DNA from: an uncultured Mycoplasmatota bacterium
GTDB taxonomy: Bacteria > Bacillota_I > Bacilli_A > RF39 > UBA660
Reading direction: 5' to 3'
DNA length: 40,928 nucleotides
Assembly: GCA_948466395.1 (NCBI GenBank)
Contig: CAOKAG010000007.1
Coordinates: 1-40,928 of the forward strand
In this document: piece by piece, positions 1 to 6,882 of the stretch
How positions within the stretch are numbered: position 1 is the first letter of the stretch
How the letters are laid out: each line of letters starts with the position of its first letter
Made by a program: the position numbers and the translations under genes
The notes under the pieces: generated by a model
What the model saw: the letters and a program-made list of their open reading frames with translations, nothing else
The model's database searches: none
Told to the model about the DNA's origin: nothing

Positions 1-90
1 ATAACTCCAATAAGCATAACTTATTCCTATAGCAACTCCTAATACGATGAATAGGACCATTCCTATTATAAAAATTCTTTTTTTATTCAT
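1..90 (-). CDS. Secreted/surface protein with SipW-type signal peptide (5' part only)
   Basis: The window holds only the first 30 codons, starting at the ATG at 90 and running off the left edge. The visible peptide has a basic N-terminus (MNKKR), a hydrophobic stretch of about 16 residues, then GISYAYWS. This resembles the h-region and cleavage region of SipW-dependent signal peptides (TasA/CalY-like and many surface proteins of Bacilli). A good Shine-Dalgarno (GGAGTG) sits about 5 bases upstream. The gene is divergent from the XRE regulator at 174 and has its own consensus promoter covered by palindromes, so regulation by that neighbour is likely. The mature domain is not visible, so the function is unknown; being exported is the main supported claim. 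Confidence 0.6.
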   Translation of the reverse strand, partial: MNKKRIFIIGMVLFIVLGVAIGISYAYWSY

Positions 91-104
91 AACGCACTCC
101 TTTA

Positions 105-154
105 TCGTAATATATTACGACTTATAGGACGATTATAATCGTAAAATGTTACGA
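105..154. promoter_or_regulatory. Palindromic operator array between the SipW-type gene and the XRE gene
   Basis: Two copies of TCGTAA-N4-TTACGA occur at 105-120 (a perfect 16-bp palindrome) and 139-154, with centres 34 bp apart. A third perfect palindrome (CGATTA-TAATCG, 130-141) overlaps the second. The right copy sits in the spacer of the minus-strand promoter and the left copy covers roughly +5 to +20. This is the expected layout for a repressor binding two dimer sites, most simply the adjacent XRE protein. Binding is inferred. Confidence 0.6.
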
Positions 155-160
155 TGTCAA
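132..160 (-). promoter_or_regulatory. Consensus promoter of the SipW-type gene
   Basis: On the minus strand TTGACA (160-155) and TATAAT (137-132) are separated by exactly 17 bases, a perfect sigma-A-type promoter. Transcription would start near 125 and run into the gene starting at 90. The -10 lies inside a perfect 12-bp palindrome (130-141), so a TATAAT can also be read on the plus strand (134-139) towards the XRE gene; no good -35 is seen for that direction. Confidence 0.75.
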
Positions 161-173
161 CAGGTGATTAACT

Positions 174-392
174 GTGAAAATAATTGCAAAAGATTATAAA
201 ACAAATGAATTGTTTAAATTTTTAAGACAAGGACTTAATTTATCGCAAGAAGAACTTGCTGAGAAAATTAATATAAGTAAAAGTAGTATTGAAAAGTATG
301 AATATGGTACCGTTAATTATACTTTTGAAACTTTAGTTAAAATAGCTACTGCCTTTAATTTAAAAATTACTATTGAAACAGAAACAAAATAA
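174..392 (+). CDS. Small XRE-family HTH transcriptional regulator
   Basis: This 72-residue protein is essentially a single lambda-Cro/C1-type HTH. The core runs from about residue 13 to 68, with LSQEELAEKINISKSSIEKYE forming helices 2-3 and the following turn. It has no sensor domain. The start is GTG at 174, with AGGTGA six bases upstream. It is transcribed away from a gene with a SipW-type signal peptide, and the intergenic region carries repeated TCGTAA-N4-TTACGA sites. By analogy with SinR-type control of exported matrix proteins it probably represses its neighbour and itself. That role is inference; the family assignment is firm. Confidence 0.88.
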   Translation: MKIIAKDYKTNELFKFLRQGLNLSQEELAEKINISKSSIEKYEYGTVNYTFETLVKIATAFNLKITIETETK

Positions 393-413
393 AAAAAAAG
401 AGAATTAATCTCT
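391..413 (-). terminator. Rho-independent terminator of the 412-3101 operon
   Basis: On the minus strand a 5-bp stem (AGAGA/TCTCT, 399-413, loop of five) overlaps the stop codon of the reductase gene and is followed by a run of eight or more T residues. The stem is short, but position and T-tract fit. Confidence 0.5.
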
Positions 414-1575
414 AATTAGGTAATTTAATTACAATGTCGCTTTCAGGAAAACTAGAACAAGGATGAATGTAATTTAAATTTTTGTCTGAAACCCTTAAGT
501 CACTATCAAAGGTTTTTATTTTGCCACTTATCAATTTGCTTCTACAAAGTCCACAGACTCCAACATGACAACTACTTGGAGCTAGAATGCCATTCTTTTC
601 TATAGCACTTAATAGCGTTTCTTTTCCATTGCAAGTGATATTAAATTCTTTGTCCTTTGTTATTACTTTAACATTAAAGTTTTCTTCTCTTCTCACTTCA
701 ATTTCACTAAAAAATAAGTCTGTTCTGATAAATTTTTTGGCTAAGTTGTATTCTTTTAATACTTCATTTATATGTTTATATAGTTCCATTGGTCCACATA
801 CAAAGAAGGAATTTTCTTCTACTAAATAAGGATCGATGGTTTCTTTTTCTATAAAACCTGTTTCATATTTATCGCTCTCTTCTTCACTAAGAATGTATTT
901 TACTTTTATTTTTTCATGAGAACTCAATTTGTCAAGTTTTTCTTTAAAAATAATATCTTTTCTTGTTTTGGCTCCATAAAGAATGGTTAAGTTAAAATTT
1001 AAGAGTTGATCATTTATAGCTTCTGCCATCGATATAAAAGGGGTGATTCCACTTCCACCAGCAATAGCGATTACATTTTTAGCGTCTCTTATCCTTTCAT
1101 AACAAAACGTTCCACTTGGTGCACTTACTACAAAAGAGCTTCCAACGGTAATGTTATTAAAAAAATGATTGGATACCACTCCCTCTTCTTTTCTTTTAAT
1201 CGTAATGGTGTAGCGATTATTTAAAGCCAGTTTAGGGCTACAAGAAAGAGTATAAGGGCGTTTATAAAGACATTTACCAATTCTAATTCTTACACTTATA
1301 TATTGTCCCGCTTTAAAGTAGGCTAGTTTTTTGGTTCCTTTTTCTTCATTAGGTGCTAAAAGAAATGTTTTTACATCACTTGATTCATTGATAATGTCTA
1401 TTACTTTTACGTATTGAAGTTTTGGATGCAAAGAGCGAGCAATTTCGTTAGTGTTATAATCAACTTTTATGTTATCTAATGGAGTGGAAGCCATGACTTT
1501 TTCACGATCTTTACTCAAATTTTTAAATTTAAGTCTTTCTTTTTTTCCAAGTCCATCTAATTTTAAATCGTTCAT
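412..1575 (-). CDS. FAD/NAD(P)-binding oxidoreductase with C-terminal plant-type 2Fe-2S ferredoxin domain
   Basis: A flavodoxin-reductase-like electron-transfer protein of 387 residues. The FAD-binding barrel shows RPYTLS at 106-111. The nucleotide domain shows GGSGITPF (173-180) and CGP (260-262). The C-terminal domain has the plant-type ferredoxin pattern C336-x4-C341-x2-C344 with the fourth cysteine at C373. The order reductase-then-ferredoxin matches Hcr/phenol-hydroxylase-reductase-type proteins. The about 50 N-terminal residues match nothing I recognise. It overlaps the upstream flavoprotein gene by 4 bp (ATGA), so the two are translationally coupled and probably pass electrons to each other. 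The electron acceptor and substrate are not identifiable. Confidence 0.85.
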   Translation of the reverse strand: MNDLKLDGLGKKERLKFKNLSKDREKVMASTPLDNIKVDYNTNEIARSLHPKLQYVKVIDIINESSDVKTFLLAPNEEKGTKKLAYFKAGQYISVRIRIGKCLYKRPYTLSCSPKLALNNRYTITIKRKEEGVVSNHFFNNITVGSSFVVSAPSGTFCYERIRDAKNVIAIAGGSGITPFISMAEAINDQLLNFNLTILYGAKTRKDIIFKEKLDKLSSHEKIKVKYILSEEESDKYETGFIEKETIDPYLVEENSFFVCGPMELYKHINEVLKEYNLAKKFIRTDLFFSEIEVRREENFNVKVITKDKEFNITCNGKETLLSAIEKNGILAPSSCHVGVCGLCRSKLISGKIKTFDSDLRVSDKNLNYIHPCSSFPESDIVIKLPN

Positions 1576-3101
1576 TCTTCCTCTCCTTTCATATCTAATA
1601 AGGTTTGTTTGGCAGCACGGTACCCTGAAAGATAGGTATTACTAAAACCATTTCCCCAAGCATCAAATCCGCCACATATTCGAATGTTTGGTATAAAATT
1701 TTCTTTTTCTTTATTTAGTGTTCTAGGTAAAAGGTTATCTAATCCTGTCAATTTATAACCATAAATGATGCCTTCTGGATGTCCACCATATCGTGCAAAA
1801 GTCACAGGAGAGGCGATTTCTATTTCTTCAATGTAACTTTTAATATTTATGCCTGTTGTTTCTTCAAAATTATTAATCATATTTTCAGCAATTTGATTTT
1901 TCAATTCGAAGTAGTTTTCTTCTGTCACTTTGCTATCAAAAGCGTCTCCAAAAAAAGTGGACGTTAGGGTTATTAGAGTGGTGCCAGCTGGAGAGCAATG
2001 AGGGTTTATATTGTTAAGAACTGTGGCTACACAACTATTATTTTTTAAAGCACTTCTATTTTCAAATTCACTATTACTATCGAGTGAATGATAGATAAAG
2101 TAATTGTAATCGGTTAGGCCAATATCTTCTGGGCTTTGATTTAAACCTAAATAGATAGAGAAACCTCTGGCTCCTAAGACTCGTGAATTTGTTAATTTTA
2201 GTGCCTCTTTTGGAACGTGTTCTTTTGGAATCATTTTGCCATAAAGAAATGTTGGTGAACCATTAAAAAGAATATGCTTGCTTTTAAAATCTTTTCCATC
2301 ACTTAATCTTACACCACTAACCTTTCCTTCTTCAAATAAAATTTCTTGAACGGTGGATAAGTATTTAATGACTCCCCCATTTTTGGTTATTTCTTCTGCT
2401 AAAATAGTATTGATTTCATGACTGCGTTTTTCAGGAACGACAGCTCCTAAATAAATATAAGAAAGAAGCATTGAAGCAAAGTGAACAAAACTTAAAGTAG
2501 AGGTAGGACTACCCAAATATACCCAATAAGTGCTTAATATTTCGGCGGCTTTTTTAGGCATTTTTAAAGCTTTAAAGACTTTATCCGTTGAAAGAGCCGC
2601 TACTTTTATAAAATTTGGAAAGTGTTCTAATAAGGTTTGAGAATTTACATTTTTATCGTTTTCTAAAAATAGTAAAGCTTTTTGTACTTCTTCTGCTAGA
2701 ATAAAAAATTTTTTCATTGCTTTTTCGCTATTTGGAACGTATTCATTCATTTTGTTTATAAATTCTTGTATTCCAAAAGGCATAACATAATCTTCTTTTT
2801 TTTCTTTGCAATAAACGTGAAAAGCTTCTGTTAAATTTATAAACTTTATTTTATCGACTATATCTAATTTTTCGAAAAGTTTATATAAAGGTCCTGGTTT
2901 TTCACTTGATCCATAACCACTTATTGCTTGCAAAGAGGCTTCAAATTCAAATCTACCTCTAATAAAACTGGTTGCCATTCCTCCTGGTACATTATTGCTT
3001 TCTAATATTAACACTTTTTTATTTTCTTTCACTAGTTTTAAAGCGGAGATTAGTCCAGCGTTGCCAGCACCAATAACGATTGCGTCATAACTATTATCCA
3101 T
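1572..3101 (-). CDS. Phytoene-desaturase/CrtI-like FAD-dependent oxidoreductase
   Basis: About 509 residues. The N-terminus has a Rossmann dinucleotide fold (IGAGNAG at 10-16, followed by an ESNNVPGGMATSF segment typical of amine-oxidase/CrtI flavoproteins). Near the C-terminus is the second FAD motif (ICGGFDAWGNGFSNTYLSGYRA region). I prefer the ATG at 3101 because GAGAGGG lies six bases upstream; an in-frame ATG at 3119 has no Shine-Dalgarno. It is first of a two-gene operon with the reductase at 412. No carotenoid synthesis gene is present nearby, so the substrate may be something else, such as another lipid or quinone-like molecule. The family is confident, the reaction is not. Confidence 0.83.
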   Translation of the reverse strand: MDNSYDAIVIGAGNAGLISALKLVKENKKVLILESNNVPGGMATSFIRGRFEFEASLQAISGYGSSEKPGPLYKLFEKLDIVDKIKFINLTEAFHVYCKEKKEDYVMPFGIQEFINKMNEYVPNSEKAMKKFFILAEEVQKALLFLENDKNVNSQTLLEHFPNFIKVAALSTDKVFKALKMPKKAAEILSTYWVYLGSPTSTLSFVHFASMLLSYIYLGAVVPEKRSHEINTILAEEITKNGGVIKYLSTVQEILFEEGKVSGVRLSDGKDFKSKHILFNGSPTFLYGKMIPKEHVPKEALKLTNSRVLGARGFSIYLGLNQSPEDIGLTDYNYFIYHSLDSNSEFENRSALKNNSCVATVLNNINPHCSPAGTTLITLTSTFFGDAFDSKVTEENYFELKNQIAENMINNFEETTGINIKSYIEEIEIASPVTFARYGGHPEGIIYGYKLTGLDNLLPRTLNKEKENFIPNIRICGGFDAWGNGFSNTYLSGYRAAKQTLLDMKGEEE

Positions 3102-3211
3102 TGTTAACCCTCTCTTCATTATGAAATCATTTTACCATGGATATTTTCAGTTGTAAATTAATGAAAGCTTAATTACTTATAAAAATAATAGAATTGTATT
3201 TATTTTTTCTA

Positions 3212-3240
3212 TTGTAAAACATTACTGAATAAGTTATAAT
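3212..3240 (+). promoter_or_regulatory. Promoter of the 3273 gene
   Basis: TTGTAA (3212-3217) and TATAAT (3235-3240) are spaced by 17 bases, about 33 bases upstream of the start codon. Confidence 0.65.
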
Positions 3241-3272
3241 AAACTAGTTTAAAAAAAGGGGGTGTTACTAAG

Positions 3273-3803
3273 ATGTATCAAATAAAAAATAATAGTCTTC
3301 AAAAGGTCGCTTCTGATGATAATTTAAATTTAATTGTATCAAATAATATTCATGATATTAGAAATATGGCCATTACGCTCCTTTATCCAGAAAATGTAGA
3401 ACAAATATTAAGAAATAAATATTTAAAGGAACATATAAAATATTTGTATCCTCTGTATAAAGAATCTTTACTTATGAAAGAAAACATTGGTTATTCGTTA
3501 GAACCTGATGATTATGGACATTTTCATTTTAAACTTACCGCTTCAAGAAAAGGGACGGTTTTAATCTATTGTGATGCTCCATCCCATCAAAATTTACAAG
3601 ATTACACTTTTTGCCTACCATCCACTCTTACCTCTTTTCAAAAAGACTTTTTGTATTCCCAGATGAAAACATTTTTAAAACTAAAAAAAATGAACCTTTT
3701 TCTTTATAAAGAAGCACAAAAAGAGTTTGATTACCCTTCTTCTATAGAAGAATATCGCACTTTATCGTCTTATCAAACATTAAAAAAAATGATTCAAAAA
3801 TAA
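3273..3803 (+). CDS. Hypothetical protein, 176 residues
   Basis: I do not recognise a family. The protein looks soluble, mixed alpha/beta, with no signal peptide or membrane segment. An aromatic-rich middle (NIGYSLEPDDYGHFHFKL, about residues 71-88) and a lysine-rich C-terminus are the notable features. Support for it being real: its own promoter, a strong AGGGGGTG ribosome site eight bases before the ATG, and a hairpin terminator over its stop codon. It is one of the few plus-strand genes here and stands alone, so context gives no functional hint. Confidence 0.75.
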   Translation: MYQIKNNSLQKVASDDNLNLIVSNNIHDIRNMAITLLYPENVEQILRNKYLKEHIKYLYPLYKESLLMKENIGYSLEPDDYGHFHFKLTASRKGTVLIYCDAPSHQNLQDYTFCLPSTLTSFQKDFLYSQMKTFLKLKKMNLFLYKEAQKEFDYPSSIEEYRTLSSYQTLKKMIQK

Positions 3804-3826
3804 GTTTAGAATCATTTTTATTTTAC
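3785..3826. terminator. Bidirectional terminator between convergent genes
   Basis: An 11-bp perfect stem (AAAAATGATTC at 3785-3795 pairing with 3809-3819) is flanked by A-rich sequence on the left and T-rich sequence on the right. It can therefore end transcription of both the 3273 gene (plus) and the 3818 gene (minus). It overlaps both coding ends. Confidence 0.8.
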
Positions 3827-4309
3827 TTGACTGTATAATTTCATGAATACTTGAATATGAAGTTTTTCATCTAAAATTATCCTTTTTAAAATATATTTTA
3901 CGTATTCATCATCGGTTTGAATAATTATTTTTTCATAATTTTTAATGGCTAATTCTTCATTTCGAATGTTATCGAGTAAAATGTTTTTTAATTCTTTTTC
4001 GTAAGTCACATATTCTCCACTAAACCATTTAGTTTTATCATTGATGACGCTTAAATACAAAGGGGTTAAACCCAGTTTTTTTACTAATTCTCCTAGTATT
4101 TCTAAATGATGCATTTCAACAATAGCAATTTCTTTTAAGATATTTTTTATTTCATCGTTTTCTAAGATAAGATATTGAAACATGTAGTTATGAATAGCTG
4201 TATCTTCACTAATGGGTCCAGCATAGGAAGAAAGAATCTCTTTTGCCAATTTTATATTTTTTGAACTTACTTTGACTTCAGGATATGGAATATCTACTTT
4301 TACTTGCAT
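3818..4309 (-). CDS. Ferritin-like / rubrerythrin-like diiron protein
   Basis: A four-helix-bundle ferritin-like domain of about 163 residues. Two ExxH pairs fit diiron ligands: E-M-H-H in the second helix and E-K-L-H in the last helix. Further candidate ligands are the glutamates in PISEDTA and NEELA. The pattern is nearest to rubrerythrin/manganese-catalase-like proteins, but there is no C-terminal rubredoxin domain. The ATG at 4309 is preferred because AGGTGA lies seven bases upstream, while the GTG at 4318 lies inside that site. A role in handling oxygen, peroxide or iron is likely from the family. It is a single-gene unit ending at the shared terminator. Confidence 0.75.
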   Translation of the reverse strand: MQVKVDIPYPEVKVSSKNIKLAKEILSSYAGPISEDTAIHNYMFQYLILENDEIKNILKEIAIVEMHHLEILGELVKKLGLTPLYLSVINDKTKWFSGEYVTYEKELKNILLDNIRNEELAIKNYEKIIIQTDDEYVKYILKRIILDEKLHIQVFMKLYSQVK

Positions 4310-4348
4310 AGCAATCACCTAATTCATTCTATGCATTATTAAAAAACT

Positions 4349-4999
4349 TTATTCGAATAAAGAAAAAGGAAATCTTTTTGGTAAATTTAAAGAAAAGGTT
4401 AATAACTCTTTAGTGATAGGATGATAAAAAGACAATTCTTTCGCAAATAAAGCCACTGGGTCTTTTAAATTGGCCTGTTTATTGTATTTAGCATCTCCAT
4501 ATAAAGGATAACCTGCATGTGAGAATTGAACTCTTATTTGATGATGTCTTCCTGTTTCTAAATGAATTTTAACAAGAGTTTTATTTTCTTTATTATCAAC
4601 CACTTCATAATTGAGTTTCGCTCTTTTTCCGTTCGGTGATACAAAAGAGATTCTTCTTTTTTCATCTTTTTCTAAATAATCAATTAATGTTCCATTCTGT
4701 TTTAGTGTACCTTCTACTACTGCGTAGTAGGTTTTCGTAAATTGATTTTTTTTAATTTGTTCACTTAATCGACTGGCGGCTTTACTGGTCTTCGCAAAAA
4801 CCATTACTCCTCCAACCATTCGATCTAAACGGTGAACCAGACCTAAATATACGTTCCCTGGTTTTTGATATTTTTCTTTTAATTCTTGTTTTAAAATTGT
4901 TAATAAGTCTTTATCTTTTGTATTATCTTCTTGTACTAAACAATTAATAGGCTTCTCGACGACTAATAAATGATTGTCTTCATAAATAATGTTTATCAT
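4349..4999 (-). CDS. RluA-family RNA pseudouridine synthase
   Basis: A 216-residue catalytic domain that isomerises uridine to pseudouridine in rRNA or tRNA. The motif GLVHRLDRMVGG contains the catalytic aspartate (D59). The later ETGRHHQIRVQ motif is the conserved RluA substrate-binding segment. It is shorter than RluD-type enzymes (about 300) because it lacks the N-terminal S4 domain, as is common for short RluA paralogues. The start overlaps the upstream methyltransferase stop (ATGA), so two RNA-modifying enzymes are co-translated. The exact target base cannot be assigned. Confidence 0.9.
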   Translation of the reverse strand: MINIIYEDNHLLVVEKPINCLVQEDNTKDKDLLTILKQELKEKYQKPGNVYLGLVHRLDRMVGGVMVFAKTSKAASRLSEQIKKNQFTKTYYAVVEGTLKQNGTLIDYLEKDEKRRISFVSPNGKRAKLNYEVVDNKENKTLVKIHLETGRHHQIRVQFSHAGYPLYGDAKYNKQANLKDPVALFAKELSFYHPITKELLTFSLNLPKRFPFSLFE

Positions 5000-5859
5000 T
5001 CTTCAAAGTACCCGTAAATCCCACATGGAAGTATCAAGTTATCTCTTTTAATGGGAAGACCAATTTCTCCAGAGGCCACTTTTCCATTTGGGTACTTTTT
5101 TAAAATGGTCGATTTTAAAATATTTTCTAGAACAATACTTGATATGCCTGTTGTATAAGAATTAATTAAAAAAAATAAAGGTTTGTCACTTAAAATTTTC
5201 ATACATAAATCGATTAAATAATAAATGTTTTTTTCAAATTTCCATACTTCTTTATTTGGACCTCGTCCATAACTTGGTGGATCCATTATTATCGCATCGT
5301 ATTTGTTTCCTCTTCTTATTTCACGACTTACAAATTTCACGCAATCATCGACGATAAAACGAATTTCATGTTTTTCTAAGTGACTCAATTTCATGTTTTC
5401 TTTTGCCCATTCTGTCATTCCTTTAGACGCATCAACTTGAACTACTTTCGCTCCACTACTCGCTGCGGCCATTGAGGCACAACCTGTGTAAGCAAATAAA
5501 TTCAGTACTTTTATTTCTCGCTCTGATGATTTTATTTTTTCCATAATAAAATCCCAATTGGTCGCTTGCTCAGGAAAGATTCCCGTATGTTTAAAGTTAG
5601 TGGGGCTAATTTTAAAGGTTAAATGTTTGTAATTAATGGTCCAAAATTCAGGTATTTTACGTTTAAATTCCCAATGCCCTCCTCCTTCACTACTTCTATG
5701 ATAAAAGCCATCGACGTCTTGCCAATTTGAATAATCAAGAACGTTCCACATGGCTTGAGGATCGGGTCTTCTTAAAATATAGTGACCATATCTTTCTAAT
5801 TTTTCACCATTTCCGGCATCTAAACATTCGTACTCTTCCCAAGAATTGCTAATACGCAT
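4996..5859 (-). CDS. Class I SAM-dependent methyltransferase (RlmI/RlmK-like)
   Basis: About 287 residues. The N-terminal about 110 residues form the ancillary region. The Rossmann methyltransferase domain follows with motif I (LNLFAYTG, about 118-126), an acidic SAM-binding position in VVQVDASKG, and motif IV DPPSYGRG near 193-200. DPPSY-type motifs are typical of the 23S rRNA cytosine methyltransferase group. The ATG at 5859 is chosen because AGGTGA is five bases upstream; the GTG at 5868 overlaps that site. It is coupled with the pseudouridine synthase at 4349, which supports an rRNA-modification role. Confidence 0.85.
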   Translation of the reverse strand: MRISNSWEEYECLDAGNGEKLERYGHYILRRPDPQAMWNVLDYSNWQDVDGFYHRSSEGGGHWEFKRKIPEFWTINYKHLTFKISPTNFKHTGIFPEQATNWDFIMEKIKSSEREIKVLNLFAYTGCASMAAASSGAKVVQVDASKGMTEWAKENMKLSHLEKHEIRFIVDDCVKFVSREIRRGNKYDAIIMDPPSYGRGPNKEVWKFEKNIYYLIDLCMKILSDKPLFFLINSYTTGISSIVLENILKSTILKKYPNGKVASGEIGLPIKRDNLILPCGIYGYFEE

Positions 5860-5923
5860 AAAAATCACCTATTTGTATTATATATTATTTTTATATTCTT
5901 TTCATTATTAAGTTGTTTTTTAT

Positions 5924-6829
5924 TTACTCTAAATTCATGAGTTTCCCTTTTTGACAAAAATCATAAAATTCCTGACAATTTAAATGGCTTTTAGGTTTTC
6001 TATATTCGTATAGTAATAAATTTTGTTTGATCACATTACTCTTTAATTCTATTTTTATAAATTGTAGTTCTACGTCTTTTAACATTTTTTTTAAAGTCGT
6101 ATACTCATGCATTCCTCTACATTTATCCCACGCATGTTCAAACCAATAAAATTTGTTCTTTTTTTCAAATGTTATAAAAGTGTGTGTTGGATCATTATTA
6201 CCATCTTTATAGATTAAACAGAAAGTTTTAATCTTCCAATTGGTTCTACTTAAATAATATCTTTCGAGCTCTACTTGATCCCAACAAATCCCTACTTTAT
6301 TTTGCAACACTTCCTTCGGAGAGGCTAAACGATAGTTATCTAAAAATTTTTTACCCATTTCTACACATTTCTTGTTTTCTTTATCTAGCCAACCATACTC
6401 GATGTTGTCCATTAAATCCATTAACTGGCATTCATTTAAATAATTCCAAATGCCCAGATGACCTTTTGCTTGTATTGGATCTTTTAAAGGTTCTAAGTTT
6501 TCTAAAATCCAAGCGTATCTTCCTTCTTGATAATCTCCACAAAGGTATTCTTGAGGATTTTCTTTTTTTATTTGATTAACCCATTCCTTTGTCATATAAA
6601 TACAATCTTTTAAGTTACATTTACAAACAATCGCGCCATAGTTTAAATTTTTATTATCTATTAAGCCCATTAAATTTTTATTTTCTTTATCTTCTTTAGC
6701 CATTTTAGTAAGACTGGCATGAATATACAACTCTCCTCGATAATTTGTTTTCCAACTTCTTGTTTCTATTTTCTTCTTTTTTTCAACTATTAAAGTGGCA
6801 TAAGGCTCTATTAAGCTTAATACTTTCAT
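5924..6829 (-). CDS. ASCH-domain protein fused to a transglutaminase-like domain
   Basis: A 301-residue protein in two parts. Residues 1-130 are an ASCH (PUA-like, RNA-linked) domain: MKVLSLIEPYATLI at the start, the IETRSWKTNYRG segment, and the closing KGHLGIWNY. Residues about 140-265 look like a papain/transglutaminase-like fold, with a candidate Cys (C182 in GICWD), His (H216 in THTF) and acidic residue (E231 or D235 in FEHAWD). AGGAGAG precedes the ATG. ASCH proteins bind RNA or nucleotides; the second domain could be a hydrolase or acyl-transferase. The combination is unusual and its substrate is unknown. The domain reading is from motifs only. Confidence 0.7.
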   Translation of the reverse strand: MKVLSLIEPYATLIVEKKKKIETRSWKTNYRGELYIHASLTKMAKEDKENKNLMGLIDNKNLNYGAIVCKCNLKDCIYMTKEWVNQIKKENPQEYLCGDYQEGRYAWILENLEPLKDPIQAKGHLGIWNYLNECQLMDLMDNIEYGWLDKENKKCVEMGKKFLDNYRLASPKEVLQNKVGICWDQVELERYYLSRTNWKIKTFCLIYKDGNNDPTHTFITFEKKNKFYWFEHAWDKCRGMHEYTTLKKMLKDVELQFIKIELKSNVIKQNLLLYEYRKPKSHLNCQEFYDFCQKGKLMNLE

Positions 6830-6842
6830 TTTCTCTCCTATT

Positions 6843-6882
6843 AAAAAAGCGATTAATCTTGTTGAACTTGTCCCGCTTTTTT
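6843..6882 (-). terminator. Probable terminator of the 6853 gene
   Basis: On the minus strand a GCG-topped stem with A/T arms (6874-6882 with 6843-6851) encloses a 22-base loop and ends in a T run. It overlaps the 3' end of the coiled-coil gene. Confidence 0.45.

Noticed and set aside
1572-3101. Carotenoid biosynthesis cluster
   Set aside because: Only a CrtI-like flavoprotein is present; no phytoene synthase or other carotenoid gene is adjacent.
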